Counted from the first letter of the stretch, positions 10,900 to 24,114 are shown. The stretch is DNA of 64,000 nt from Bimastos eiseni (GCA_959347315.1 OY365810.1:1912334-1976333); one strand, 5' to 3'. Notes: generated by a model from the letters alone, not told the origin. Translations and numbers: made by a program.

Positions 10900-11345
10900 T
10901 ACATATATGCACACAAAGGCTCAATTATTATGCAAGAGGAGAGCTACAAAGATGATAAGAAGATACAGAACATTGACATTCGAGGAGAGATTAAGGAAGT
11001 GTGGACTAACAACATTGGACAGAAGAAGAGAAAGGGGAGATCTAATCGAGACGCACGAGATCATGACAGGCAAGAAGATAACAACATCATCGAGGTTCTT
11101 CCAACTTACTGACAGAAGTGGCTTAAGAGAACACATTTATAAACTCTATAAAAACTCAGGAAGAGTCATGAAACAAAGATTCTTCGGCAGCAGGGTGGTT
11201 CATGCATGGAACCACCTGAGTGAAGAGACAGTTTCTGTGCAGAAAAAAACAACTTCAAGGACCAGCTATGGACTTTGGGTTAGTGAGATTTGTAGGTCTA
11301 CTATAGGGGTGGTTCTCACACAGGCCTTAGTCTACTGAACCACCT
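10900..11345 (+). mobile_element. LINE ORF2 C-terminal fragment
   Basis: The plus frame reads KRRATKMI, RLRKCGLTTLDRRRERGDLI and RFFGSRVVHAWNHL, the classic tail of CR1/L2-type retrotransposon ORF2. A 3' part of the same family is present at 38270-38600 at the end of a longer degenerate copy. The 3' end has a GGTGGTTCTC to GAACCACC inverted pair near 11308-11343. Confidence 0.75.
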
Positions 11346-11399
11346 AAAACTCTGTTATATTATATCATGCGCTTTTATATTATAAATACGTATATCACG

Positions 11400-11673
11400 C
11401 ACATTCTCCCTCTCACTCTGTCACTCTCTCACTCCATCTCTTTCTCTCTCTGTCTCTCTCACTCTGTCTCTCTCACTCTCTGTCTCTCTCTCTGTCTCTC
11501 TCACTCTCTGTCTCTCTCTGTTTCTCTCACTCTCTGTCTCTCTCTGTCTCTCTCACTCTCTGTCTCTCTCACTCTCTGTCTCTCTCTGTCTCTCTCACTC
11601 TCTGTCTCTCTCTGTTTCTCTCACTCTCTGTCTCTCTGTCTCTCTCTCTATATATATATACATATATATATAT
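11400..11673. repeat. CT-rich microsatellite (TCTC/CTGTCTCT)n
   Basis: About 250 bp of CTCTCTGTCTCTCTCAC-type repeats, then a TA run. The open reading frame across it (Ser/Leu-rich) is an artefact of the repeat. Confidence 0.92.
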
Positions 11674-12073
11674 TGTTACGTCCCGGGTGATTAATAAAAC
11701 AAGCCATGCTAAGTTACTCTTTATTTAACAGAAAGATAACGCGAACATATTAACTCACGGTGAGAAGGTTCGTACCAGAGCAGTTGCATTCCGAAAACAA
11801 GCACGGAAACAGCACGTAGACTCCAACAGCTAACGTGTACGAAAACGTAAAGCCAACTCTGCCCAACGGATGCCAGAGGAATACAACTGGAGAATTGACG
11901 GCTTAACTAAAACGACCAACGGGGTCGGTACCGAACGTCAATCTCCACGATTACTGTAGAAACCAATGTTAAATACTCCTCCACTGTCTGACCTTTTTTA
12001 ATAGAATTAATGCCCCATTCCAAAACGTTTTTAATAGGCATTTATCCCCAGATTACAGATGGTACATATAACA
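11674..12073 (-). mobile_element. Probable solo LTR, about 400 bp
   Basis: Begins TGTTACGTCCCGGG and ends TATAACA, giving inverted TGTTA/TAACA ends. On the minus strand an AATAAA polyadenylation word lies about 45 bases before the CGTAACA end, as in an R-U5 region, so the element is oriented minus. Flanks are TA repeats, so the target duplication cannot be read. No internal retroelement genes adjoin it. Confidence 0.55.
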
Positions 12074-12568
12074 ATATATATACATATATATATGTTATAT
12101 ATATGTATATAATTATCATGATACATTTGGTAATGCCGACCGAGACAAAGTTTTCAAATTTATCAGAGTAATATAATTTATAATAAAACATTGGGTTTCA
12201 TCTGTTTTCAATGCCCCAAGAAGTATTTTGTTTATTGCGATGAATCCCAACGTCTGTGAGCCTCGATGAACTACCATTGTTAATCAGCTGCCGCATCATT
12301 CGGCTACAAAAGAAAACGCCACTTACTAAAGATTATTATCATGAAAGCCTTATATTGGAAATGGTCATAAGAAAACCCAGAATGCATGTTTCGACCCATA
12401 CGCGCATAGCTTGAAACCCAGATTTCGACCTGGCACCTGAACGAAACGAAATGCTTGGCTATAGCGGACATGATTTGGTATAGCGCCGGTGAATAAGCTG
12501 GTCTCCCTGACGTGGCCTTTGTGAGATCTGAAAATCTTTCGAAGATATACATTACATTAGATACAGCT

Positions 12569-12864
12569 TCATGAGATGTTGGTTATGACGATGACAATAA
12601 TGACAATGGTAAATAAAACGATACTGATAGCAAAAGAGAAAGAACGGTGAATACATTTAGAGGCATCCTCCTCATTTGTCAGTGGCTGCAGTTCATCGTC
12701 CGCTTTATTTCTCTTCTCATCACATGGTGTCTTTTCTAGCTCTTCGGTGGATGTGTTGACATAACAATGGATTCCGTCTCTGATCATTGCTTGCGGAGCC
12801 TCAGGCAGAGAGTACATCTTCAGTTCCTGTATAGCCTCAACCTCTTCAACGTTTATTGTGGCAA
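12569..12864 (-). CDS. IgR2 exon 8: tail end with C-terminal hydrophobic segment
   Basis: Acceptor ctttaccttcaag, phase 1; ends at TGA. The acidic/polar part includes INVEEVEAIQELK, MYSLPEAP and CYVNTSTEELEK. It ends ISIVLFTIVIIVIVITNIS, about 19 strongly hydrophobic residues right before the stop. If translated this would be a second membrane segment or tail anchor. An alternative is that the real transcript splices out before it, but no good donor was seen. Confidence 0.65.
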
Positions 12865-15800
12865 CTTGAAGGTAAAGAGAGAAACAATGACTCTAAAGCG
12901 TTTCTGAATTCGGAGATTTATTAATAAATTAATAAAATCAGCCAGCCAGTCAAATGTTCATAAATTCATACATTGTTTGTTTGAGAGAGCGAAAGAGAGA
13001 GAGACAGACAGACAGACAGATAGAGACAGACAGACAGACAGACCGACAGAGACAGACAGAGACAGACAGAGACAGAGACAAAGACAGACATAGAGACAGA
13101 CAGAGACAGACAGAGACAGTGACAAGGCCAGACATAGAGACAGAAAGAGATTCGAACATTCGATGTAGAGACGGAGGCATGGACTACCATTTGGTCTCTA
13201 ATTTAATACTCATTCGCATGACCTTTGAATAACATCCACAATACGGACATCAGGATACGAATTAATCAAAACTATGAGCGTTTGTGTTACGTAAAGCCAT
13301 TCTCTAACTTACGTGTAACATAACAGCGTACTGTGGAAAGCTTTGAGGAAACATCGTCAGAGTATCTTAAAACGCCATAAATTTATGTAGCACCGTTTTA
13401 TGCGTAGCAACGCCTTGTACCATGCTTGTATTGAGTAACGTTTTCAGCACAAGCGTTGGCAACATAGGCTTAAATTCAGATACACATGAATTGAATTACA
13501 GTACGAAGTATCCGCTGAGACCACAATCAATTCTCATTCGTCTTCTCTGTCCTCCCCTATGCTTAATTATGTTGATGAGGAGCGTTAACTATTCGTCTTC
13601 AGACCTTTATGTTCCATTTCATGTCTGTCACTTGAGTATGGGGCCTACTGATTCTTTAGCCAATTCTCGACAAGAAAAGTCCATAGTAAGTATTAGTACG
13701 ACATTAGTAATCGTTGATGCACACAAAGTGGAAACGCAAGCTTTCAGCCACTATTAGATTAGAGTATTATAATTATGAAGGGTTCTTACTATCGTTGGGC
13801 TGGTTTGTTGAATGCTCTTTTTGAGAAACCGTTGAGAAGACCTGTCTCAATGCAGCCAACAAGTCCTGGTCACTGACCCCACTGATCGTTTGCGATATAG
13901 CCTTTCCCATAGAGGGATCTAAAAGCAACAAAATAATGCTTGCGCCAATATAAAATCATGACTAGCCTTGAAGGAGCGCTATATAAGTTTTGTAATGAAC
14001 GAATGAATACCAGGAGTCGTAACATTTTTAATCTCCAGTTTTTTGCCTAATATAATGTGATGACAATTGGGAGACACAATTAAGATATCACTTCTGCATA
14101 ATTTCATTTATTACACTATTATGAAATCAATGTTGACTTTTCTTACCACAATCCTTCATTCCAGCTTCATTTGCCTCAAGCAAAACATCAACCGAGAACT
14201 TGATGAATTTCAACGCCTCCTCAACATTTCTAGGCTCTGAAATAAATATGGAGCAAAAGCAAGTGTTAGTTATAATTGGTAGCAGAATCAATAGCTGTAA
14301 AAACAAAGGTCCTATGAAACAAGTGATATTGCGCTATTTCAGTCTGCTAATCTTCAATGCATTTCCACAGATTGTTTCTGATTATTTGTTAAAATGATAT
14401 AGTTGCTATACGCCTCACTTCCTCATAGTGACAGACATTGATTCCAGTTCAACGCCGTGGAGCAAGAACGAGATCGTAAAATGTCGCAATTAGTCGATCG
14501 CATTTTTTACTATTTTAATGTTAGTTATTTATGTTGCGCCTCACTAACATATACCAACATTCAAGTAGGTTAGTTATTTTTAGTGACCCTCGATTCCGAT
14601 CGTGTTTGATTAAAAATGAGACAAAATGCAGTATGGAAGCCCCCACCTATTGAGTTACTTCTAGCGCAGGAATTTTAGAAAGTTGCAGAGGAAATAACAT
14701 GTATGATGTGTTATTTAGAAATAACGAACCAGGGATAATTCAAAAGGATTTCGAACTAAATGATGCTTGATTTTACAAGTAGATAAGCTCTGTGATTACT
14801 CTTTCTTGGGTTCAGATAGAGAAATGTAGCAATTCCAATTGCACCGATTAGGCATGTTCCCATAACGATAATAATTATCACAGGTAAAGCTTCCCTTCTT
14901 CCAATCGAATGTTCTGCACAGATAACGCAACAAATCAGACCAAATGTCTCAACAACCTATTTCATAATTCAGTCTGATAAATATGCATCTTTAGATGCCA
15001 AATATAAATTTAGAAATTTTTTCGTTAATCTGCCGGTTTAGATCGAGATTAAATGTTCTACATGAGAAGGCAATGCCTCACAGTCTTCGATAATATTTAT
15101 CAACAAATTTTAGTTAATAAATTCGTAGTAAATTCTAGTTTATCTTGGTTATTAATTAGTTATCGGTTCACGCTGTACTCTTTCAAAACAATCAATATGG
15201 ATAAAAATTCGTGCAAGGAACACGACACAAATTTCAGATTCCGATAAAAAGGAAGGCTCATCTGCATCAAATTGTGTAATGTGTAACCTGATTGTTCTTG
15301 CTAGCTTAAAATGCATCTAACGAAGTTCGTCATAATTGAAAAGTGTTTCAATAGGCCTGGTTGTGATACATTCACCAAAAGATGGTCTTAGATTTACAAA
15401 TTTATAATCCCACAACAGCTATACTCTTCAAATAGTCATTCTACGTTTATTAGGTGAGGGAGCTTTCAAGTTAGAATCTTTCTAAACAGTAGAGTATTCC
15501 TCTTTAGTTAGCTTAAAGCCAAACCTGAAATTCACCTGGTTCTTGGAAAACATGAACTTTCATAGCAACAAATGTGCAGCTTTTCCCTCTAACAGAACAC
15601 TTTGCCTCGCAATGATAGTCTCCAAGAAAGTGTGCAGTCACGTTTTGATTGCATGAAACAGGACAAACAGAATCGTTTCCGTGGAACCATCTGTACTTGC
15701 AGTCGAAAGTAGTGTTGGCTTCACAGGTGAGACCTGTCCCTCTTGCTGCATAAACCACTTCGTCACTATCGACTGAATCTGAAATAATTTTCTACGATGT

Positions 15801-18800
15801 TTGTTTTATGAAATTTTTCTGAGAAAATTCGCCTTGAGTAGGTTCATTCGTGTTTTTACAAATTCAATCGGTGTTTGAAATCAGAACGATGCTCAACATT
15901 ATTATCTAAATTTATACATCATATGAAAAATATTCCATTTGTTGGGTTCTTCGTTCCACGATGTGCGCTGAAGCATCAATACCGGTGATGATCGTAAAAC
16001 ATTCGTGACCAACGAACTTACTGGCCTAAAGCATCTTATTTGACCAAAAATTCAAAGCAATTGGTCAAAATGCCAAAGCGGCATTGCAGCTTGAATACTT
16101 AAAGTCCAAGTAAATCACTACGTTACATATTCGTATGTAAATAAAGTGACAGAAATCTCATTATTTAAAGTTCTACATAAAATCCAATGAAGTAGGCAGT
16201 CAAAGTTTACCAAAAGTTTAATAACTGTCTGTAGGCGAGTATTCGGTTGATACAATTTGCAAAGATGATATTCACGGCTAGTAGGTCTAGTTCAAAAAAA
16301 TAGACGACCACCCATTCATAATGAAGGAAGTGAAAATTTGAGACTCTTGATATTCTTTACTTACAAGACAATCGTATGACCTCGGACATACACTTGTACT
16401 GGGTCTCCGGTGTACCGCGTATTTGACAAACGTAAGCTGAATTGTGGAGAGTAATGTCATTTTTAAGGACCAAGGTACGGTTGTGCGAGTTAGCGGAATC
16501 CACAGAGAACATCCCTTCTGTAACATTGACGTCATCTTTTGTTTTTCTCCATTCCATGCGAGGTGGAATGTTTCCGTGGTAAGTTACGCTGCATGACAAT
16601 TGTACTTCGTCTTTTGGCAAGTTGCACGTGTTTTGTCCAATAACATCATGTAGCTTTACATTGGACTTGCAAACAGGATCATCAGCTTCAACAAATGAAA
16701 CGATCTTGCATCGAAACGATTCTTGAAATCACCCAAGTGTATTACTTTTAATTAGCCCTATTCAGGGCAGTCGAGAGAAATTCCGGGCCCCTGCGCAGAA
16801 CAGTCATGGGCCCCATAAGCAACATAATAATTATATCATTGGGGTAATTAGGAAATTTAAATAAATGTTATGACCGTCGCTTTCCTCATGAACCGGTACT
16901 TTATCGTACAACTAACCAGAGGCGGATTTAACAATTTTCTGTCCGTTGGCCAAGATTTCTATGTTGCCCCTCACAAAATTGAAATTGCGAATTGAAACTT
17001 ACAAATTTTAACGGAAATTATCGTAGGAAGAGAAACCTGCACTATCAGTCTGTTTCCATTCAAAAATGAGAAGACGAAAACAAATAAATAGTATTAACTC
17101 GCATATACATGTAAGTATATTAGTTTAAAGTTTAATGACTGCACGATATAATGACTAAACATTTCTTCCATGGTCCACTGGCTAGATATCATTTGCTTTT
17201 TACATTTAAACAAATCTAACTTTTGCCGCTTCTAGTCGTGTCGGCCTAGTCGTAAATCCGGCCCTGCATCCTAAGACCTTTTTCCTTCGCATGGAAATAG
17301 CTCGGATGTTTATAGGAGGACCGCTTTGTAATAGCCTACAGTTTCTATCATTTGTTTATGTATGGGCTCAGAAAGCAGAGTGCTAAAATCAAATCCTTTT
17401 CTACAGTTTCCATAATTTTTATCAATTTTATTCATACTGACATCTTATAGTAATTATGATGCGACCACTAGCTTCATTTTCGTTCATTCACTTATGTTCA
17501 TGTCTGCTTAATTCCTTAGAATCAACCACAGTAGAAGTGATTGAGGGCTCTGATGTGTCTTCTTTGAAATTCCAAACTGAAATTATGTGCGACTACAGAG
17601 TTTTGCCTTTTCAAATGAGTTAGCTTTTCTCCTTGTTTGTGTGCTCCAGATTGGTGCTTATATTTCATAGTTACAAACGAAATTACATTTATTTACTTTA
17701 CAATTATTTACTTTATATTTTACTTGATCTATATTCGCCCAAGGACGAATATACGTCTAAAAGTGCACAACGCTAAGTTTAGCAGCAAATAAATTATAAG
17801 TAAAATAATATTTAGATGGTTGCAGTTTTAACTTATTGTAGTTAAATGTCAGTAATATAACATTCAAAAAAAAGTAAACCACATTTTTTAATAAAAATTG
17901 AGTATTTTATATGTCATAAATTGATTGCGGACCCAGTCCGGGTCCCACACTCATCGCCGGGCCACTAGGCAATTGCCCCACCCCACGCCCTACCCTCTCG
18001 ACGGGCCTGGTCCTTTCAGCCACAATTTCGAGCTGCTACTGCCAAAATTTATTCGTTTACAGTTAAGTCAAAATTCATGCAATAATATTGGTCTAAATGT
18101 AGGCCTTCCTGTACCATGGCGGCCATTATCAACAGTTCATAGTAAAGACAACTGGACTCTGATACTAATAAGATCCCTCAGATATTAAACTGAAGCATCG
18201 AACAATAAAGAATTATTTGTGTTATATATAATTATAGATGATGTGATAACACATTCTGATTGAAGACTACCGCTGACAGGATAAGGGTTTCATCAGGGAA
18301 AAGAATGCACAGCTGTGGCTGGGAAAGGCTTTATTCGCAGACTTAGGCAACCAATGGATCAAAAGTTTATTCAACGAAAGATAAAAGTGTCTGACACTCA
18401 GTCATTCGAAGAGAGATCTTAATCTGAGATGCGATTAGACATTTATGACATCAACATCAGTAAATGTATCAATAGTTAACTAATAATTGATAAATCAAAT
18501 GAGAGTGAGTACTGTGTATAATGCTGGTCCATCAGCCCACATATGTCTAAGTTTCGCATGATATTCCATGCAGTCAACACTACGGGACAGATTCTCATGT
18601 ATATAATAAAATAATTCATATTATGAGCGTTGCAACATTCGGAGTAATTCTAAATGGAAGCAATTTCATATATTATTCACACGTATTGTGTTATACTGCT
18701 CATATAATTAGCATAGTTATACTCACCTATAGCGACCAGCTTAGCTGAACCCTGATCCTTAGTCCCTTCATCTTCCCAGCATTTGTAGTCTCCTGCATCG

Positions 18801-19552
18801 TTCGGTTGCACCGAATGAATGATTAGGTTGCAGGCTCCTGTTGCGTTGTTTATATCAATTTCCACTCTTCCGTCATAGTCTTCGTAAACCCCTTCTCCGG
18901 TATATACTTGGTTTTTATCATGATACCAAAATATATACTTTGCCATGTGCGCAATATCGGTAGAACAGTTGAAGTAGGTCGTTTGATTGACTTTTGATAC
19001 TGTATCACGTGGTATCTGAATCAGCTTACATGCTGAAATTCCCAGAAAACATCCAACTGAAATTTGCTGATCATGCAGCATAAATTATGTTGTCTAACGT
19101 TAATCTATTTACTGCTGGTGAATAAAGCTACATAAAGACTGAATGATTTCCATATTAAAATTCTATTTTTGTGATCTATCCATGAGCGGTAATGGTAAGC
19201 CTATCGCCTTAATTCATAAATTCCTATTTCTTCAAATTCGTTGTTATCCTGACAGAAATGTCTGACAATCGACTGAACCCTGATTTCCATTGGACACTGA
19301 TACCTGAAAACCTCTCTGATATGATTATTAATTGCACGTCTTCAAGCTATTGAAAATTGATACACGGTATCGTGGTCTATCTCAGATATTGCCGATGCAC
19401 TAGTTTTAAAGTCCTACTAATGTATGAAACGTAACCGTATGTGGCTCACAGAGATGTAATCATTTGAATAAGCCACGGACTCATTGTAGATTACCTGATT
19501 CATAAGACATCATTAGGAGCGCAATCCCTGTGATGAGTACTTTGTTGTCCAT
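12569..19552 (-). CDS. IgR2: complete three-Ig-domain receptor, subfamily I
   Basis: Eight placed exons: 19495-19552 signal, 18727-19032 V-like, 16365-16685 C2-like, 15536-15778 third Ig-like, 14800-14913 transmembrane, 14147-14236, 13790-13918 and 12569-12864 tail. The sum is 1557 bases, 518 residues plus TGA stop, with all seven introns phase 1 GT-AG. The ectodomain resembles IgR1 exon by exon. The tail is unlike InR-A: a helix-rich 70-residue part, a final part with tyrosines in MYSLP and CYVNT (the latter fits the YxNx Grb2-type SH2 site), then a 19-residue hydrophobic C-terminus. No ITIM is present. A minus-strand AATAAA lies at 12231-12236, about 330 bases past the stop. Introns contain no other gene; the 16686-18726 intron is AT-rich with nothing recognised. 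Confidence 0.82.
12980..13155. repeat. (GACA)n microsatellite in an IgR2 intron
   Basis: About 170 bp of GACAGACAGACAGA and AGAGACAGACAG units between tail exons 7 and 8. ORFs on both strands here are repeat artefacts. Confidence 0.92.
13790..13918 (-). CDS. IgR2 exon 7: cytoplasmic exon
   Basis: 129 bp, phase 1 borders (acceptor ttgcttttag, donor GTAAGA). Open translation includes PSMGKAISQTISGVSDQDLL and RQVFSTVSQKEHS, a likely amphipathic helical stretch. No known domain is recognised. Support is the exact phase fit with the neighbours and the stop-free frame. Confidence 0.65.
14147..14236 (-). CDS. IgR2 exon 6: cytoplasmic exon
   Basis: 90 bp, phase 1 borders (acceptor atttcag, donor GTAAGA). 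Translation PRNVEEALKFIKFSVDVLLE then ANEAGMKDC, predicted helical. It joins the basic end of the transmembrane exon in frame. Not recognised as any named domain. Confidence 0.65.
14800..14913 (-). CDS. IgR2 exon 5: transmembrane segment
   Basis: 114 bp, acceptor tctgtgcag, donor GTAATC. Hydrophobic run LPVIIIIVMGTCLIGAIGIA followed by TFLYLNPRK. It aligns in position and phase with the other transmembrane exons. Confidence 0.8.
15536..15778 (-). CDS. IgR2 exon 4: cysteine-rich third Ig-like domain
   Basis: 243 bp, phase 1 borders (acceptor tatttcag, donor GTGAAT). GLTCEAN, CKYRWFHGNDSVCPVSC, GDYHCEAKCSVRGKSC: seven cysteines as in IgR1, so the extra disulfide pattern is conserved between the two genes. 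Confidence 0.82.
16365..16685 (-). CDS. IgR2 exon 3: C2-like Ig domain
   Basis: 321 bp, phase 1 borders (acceptor tttgttgaag, donor GTAAGT). LSCSVTYHGN, PPRMEWRK and NSAYVCQI give the core C, W and C. Two codons shorter than the IgR1 exon. Confidence 0.85.
18727..19032 (-). CDS. IgR2 exon 2: V-like Ig domain
   Basis: 306 bp, phase 1 borders (acceptor gaatttcag, donor GTGAGT). YFNCSTD, FWYHDKN, GRVEIDINN and NDAGDYKC carry the V-set landmarks. Confidence 0.88.
19495..19552 (-). CDS. IgR2 exon 1: signal peptide
   Basis: 58 bp, ATG to donor GTAATC, phase 1. Hydrophobic MDNKVLITGIALLMMSYES, same length as IgR1 exon 1, which fixes the start. Confidence 0.8.
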
Positions 19553-19573
19553 TCGTGAACGGGAGGTGCAGTT

Positions 19574-19631
19574 TTGACGACAGCAGAAACGACCTCTTAC
19601 CATCGCAAAAGCTCTGCAACATTTGCGATCA
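19574..19631 (-). promoter_or_regulatory. Conserved 5' leader block of IgR2
   Basis: + strand TTGACGACAGCAGAAAC and CTGCAACATTTGCGATCA, matching the block upstream of IgR1 (5510-5561) in order and spacing. Likely 5' UTR/promoter retained after duplication. Confidence 0.45.
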
Positions 19632-22600
19632 TGATCTCATAAATTAAATAATTATTTGTAGCATTCATGGCTTACTTTAAAAGCATTAACCATTTGAACA
19701 TGCACAGGCCTATTATAATTTAATTTAAAAATAAGCAATTCCAATCCAGTGTAATTATAGGCCTATCTACTATAATGCAATCTAATCGCTTTTGAAGTGA
19801 TCCAATATGGTAGACTACAACGCAGTTAAATCCGATTTTATGACTGACTGAATCTTTGCTATGGTTTAGTTTTGTAATGAATGCAGCGGAATAGTTGCAT
19901 TGAATTAAAAATCTGTCAGAACGAGCTCAATAAAGACCAACTAGAAGACAGACTAAAATATATAAACAGTGTCTATTATCTCGGCCATAATACACAAGTG
20001 ACTATGAAATGAAGAAATGCGAGATATTGAGAAACAATGACGTATGAGTAAACTTCAATATCAAAGCAGGTGCCAAAATGTAAAGAATATGAGACGTATT
20101 GTCAAACTTTAATTATATCCGCCTGTAGGTCCTACATAAAAAACGAGTAACAAAACTTTAATGTAACCTACTTGGATGACGAATTGGGTAAGCTGACTGT
20201 GGTCGATCTGCTGCACGCAACCATAGATTAATGTCTGCAGGTAGAGGAGCAGGATGAATCCTATTAACAGTGAAAGAAAAAGAGGCTGAAGAAGCGGATA
20301 TAAACCCTAAATTAACAGCCAGGGTCTATTGTCACTCAAACACGTGTATTATATCTGATTGCTGAACATGTGCTAATTGGATCGCATGTTTGTTCTTTTC
20401 CTAAGAGCACTTTGTCCTTATCTGCAGGATCTAAGGCCTATCCTTACAGTCTGCCTGCTAGTCGTTCTGGAAATGGGTAATAATCTCTCTCTCATTACAG
20501 CGTTTTATCTGAAGTTTAACATCCATGATGTATCGTTGATAATTATCTGGCACTCAGCCTATAATTTATTCAGTCAGATTATTAAAAGCACTTATTGCGA
20601 CGAGCGCCAAGTCAGTCATACGCGGATGTGGACCAGTTTATACTAGACGGCCAACACTGGTGATGCTATGAAAAATTAAATAAGCGGGACTTTATGGTCA
20701 AAAGTTAGCAGATCGTGTCTTGTGAGATTACAACAATATTGCTTTTCTATAGGACTTGAAATCTCATTAATATAAATTTGATAAAATGTAATCTAAATTT
20801 GATATACATAGCAATATATAAATACAGTATAAATTTAGTCTAAAAATAATGAAATATGATCAAGACGTCGTTCAATCTAATCCAAATTGTATCTAATATT
20901 AGGCCTATTTATTTAATATACATAGCTGAATCCAAATATAGGATAAAAAAATTTAGTTTAAATAATTTGTAATGAAATCTTATCTAGGCGTTGTTGATTC
21001 TAATCTAAATTCTATCTAAGTCAATCTAAATATAACCTGAATCATAACTTAGCACTACTGTAACAACAAGTCTAACAAAAATAAAAATGTTAACAGAATT
21101 AAGTAATAATATGTAATGTAGCCTTATTATGTAGGCCTAATAAAACTGTAAATCGAATCTAAATCTGATGTTATGTAATACAATAGTGTCCTAATCCATT
21201 TAAACTCAATGGCTACAAAGCTCCGCTATCAATATTTACAATATATCCTTGGAAGATGGTTTTTCATGCCAATTAGTGATAAATATTCGTTGGAAAAGCC
21301 AGGTTGAATCGCATGAAGCCGTCGAACTGATCTATTTAGTGAGAGGTCAGTAGGCAAACTGGAAAAGACGAGTTTCAAGTTTTACCCGATCGACAAACAA
21401 ATAGATTAGCTAGGCCTACAACTTTAATCTGTAACAACGGGTGGTTTTGAACTTTGAGATTACATGCCAAGCCATCAGATGAAACATGACCTATAATGAA
21501 CAATAATCACGCTCGCCGATTAGGGCGACAAGTCAAAAAAGAAACAATTACCTTTGTGATAATCAACATCGCCACATTGGTAATAGACTAATGCATCGTC
21601 AGATCAAACATATAAATTGAAAATGACATCCGTGTTACAGCGATGTAGTTCGGTTCAGAAAAGACAAGATTTGGATTGGTGCTTAAATTGTTACACATTA
21701 AATCACCAGTCCAGGGTCATGCAATACAGCAAGCGTCATTTAGGCCCAGGCAGAATGCTGTGAACTGCAGTTAAACAACTGGCAGCCTGTTTCGGAGAGG
21801 CAGGATACGTTAGGCCTACTGGTCGGCGGTCGATTTGGTTTCACGTTAGAACGGTTATTGAGGCTATAGGAATTGGATATGGGTTTAGATGGTCATATAC
21901 ATGGATGGTTGCTAGAGTAGGGTGGTGAGTTGATAGCTGTGTATTTGGATAGTGATGATGATTGGCTGAGGATGTAGTAGTACAAACCACATGCGCAGAG
22001 TGCCAGTAAATCGTATGGTCTAGACCATGCTAGGAGCTTACGCAACCGATGCCAATTTGAATAAATGCCCCTCCATATAAGATACATATTTAGGCCCTAT
22101 TAAGCCAGCTAGTCTGCCATTAAAAATTCGTAAATAAGTCACCAATGATAGGTTTATCGGCATATTCATGCCTAGAGCCACGTGCTTCCTATTAGATGCA
22201 ATAATTAATCGGGTCATTTCTCGATTTAGTCACCGGATTTTACTCTTGATTACGTTAATTTCATCCACAGCATACCACGTAATCTGTGTAGGCCTACCAA
22301 TGTCTACCAAGTCAACTCGCCGTCAATTTACCAGAGACCAGAAGCAGAGTAGCCGTGAATATTTTGGCCAATATATTACGCAATGTCCAGTGCTTAAGCC
22401 AGAACGTCGATTATTACTTGTTTAACACATTATACACTGACGATGGCGTCTCTTGGTCCCTAACCTAGATATGAGAAAATAGTTCCGCCAAGATTGCCTC
22501 CTAGGGATTCCCTAACTGACCACAGAGTCTTCTCACTGGAGTTCACTCACAGCATAGCTGGTAGAAACTATATACCTAAATGGTAATTGTCCAGAACAGG

Positions 22601-24114
22601 ATTAGCTTTGCTTAGTAAGTCTTAACTGAAACTTACCTCATCCAATCTAGCAATACAATGCAATACAACTGAAATTCGTCTTCTAACATTTGTTTCTTGG
22701 TAGTGCACACGCCTCGACGGCTCAACTGCAGCTGTAAATCTGAGCAATTATGCGGGAGGGACTTGCTCATTATTCTCAAGGTCCTTACACGCCAGAGTCA
22801 ACAGATCGTGTCTTTTGAGATTACGACAGTTATGCTTTTCTACAAGTAATGGTTCTTCCTCGTTGCGTGGACTCAATGTGAACAAACGATCTGGTCATAA
22901 TAATTATTGTACGTAGTGTAAACCCGCTTTCTCCCTCTCCAAAAAACGGACCAACATTCACATTTCTCCTCTTCCCCATCTATCGACTGACTTTTCAATG
23001 TAAGTGCTAGCTACATAAAAGTCTCAGACTTAAACTTTCTTATTAATTCAAACAGAAAGAATATCAACGACAAATTGCATAACTCGACGAAACAGCACAC
23101 AACGATAAACTCCATATGGTCCTAACTCGAACACACGATGATTAAATTTGCTGATCAGCAGCTATCTTCAAAGTTCGCGCGTGCGCTGACATCATCACGT
23201 GAACAGTGGCCTATCTATCGCCTGAAAATCCATCGTCGCATAGCAACTTAAAATATGCGTGCAGCGCTCACAACTCGCATTAATATATCTTGACTGATAT
23301 GTATATACTAACAATTTACACGATCTGAACATACGTTGCCATTAAGCCATGTTACATCTTGAAGTTTCGGATGGAAATTTTGGAGAGGAAGACCATGAAA
23401 GAACTGGTTGTGAATCCCCAGAGACGACTTGAGATTCCTAGAAATGTTGCAAGACAAGATTGATAAGTTGGAAATGGATAGAAACGAGAGGAGGAGATGC
23501 GCTACCCGATGTGTAGAATGAAGGACTAAGTCCTGAGTAAATAAATTTTGCAATATGTACATTGTCCTTTTGTGATGCCACATTATTGTCGTTGTACTAA
23601 GTACTAAGCAAGTAAGTAAGTAAGTGCTACACGGTACAACCTTGCATCTGTATGGTGATACATAATTGCTCATGCCTGGCATGCATTCCATTTCTTCTTA
23701 ATTAGCTTTTATTAATTATCCTCTGTACATCAAAGCTGTCACGGTCGGCTGTGTTCAAGTTAATCACTTCGGTGCGACAGTTCAAATACAATAATTGTTT
23801 CTGGATACCATGTATAGATCCGGTACAGTGAGAATATGGAGGACAAGAGACAGAGCATCAATATTACGTGAATATTATTTTAAATTATTCCACGCAGTTC
23901 CTACAGATTGCAGAACAGCTATTCGCGGCAGCAGTCCTGAATAAGCTGCTGCTTTGTGCTTACCTTAGAGTAGCGCTACAGAAAGTTATAGTCCACGATT
24001 GCGATGACGGTGTTATCTTAATGTGCTGTTATCTATTTATCTTTTTATCTTATTAGTTTTGGTAAAAGATGTATTTTTCTCGTTCATTATGACAATAACA
24101 CCAGTTAAGCCAAC

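Larger units (their letters stand above)
5562..12568. other. Spacer between IgR1 and IgR2: repeats, LINE debris, one lectin exon
   Basis: No complete gene. Items listed separately: repeat-family copies at 6112 and 8832, LINE fragments at 6499, 8950 and 10900, an orphan C-type lectin half-exon at 10270, a palindrome at 10146, a CT microsatellite at 11400 and a solo LTR at 11674. The stretch 6860-8280 is AT-rich with no recognisable gene; 7420-7640 is built of degenerate ATTTAAATC-like words. The 10540-10800 stretch is GC-richer but unrecognised, and nothing is seen in 12120-12560. Confidence 0.6.

Noticed and set aside
11367..11690. Ser/Leu-rich plus-strand ORF of 107 codons
   Set aside because: CT-repeat artefact.
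23308..23691. 127-codon minus-strand ORF
   Set aside because: No motif recognised, overlaps an AGTA microsatellite and sits in a repeat-rich spacer.
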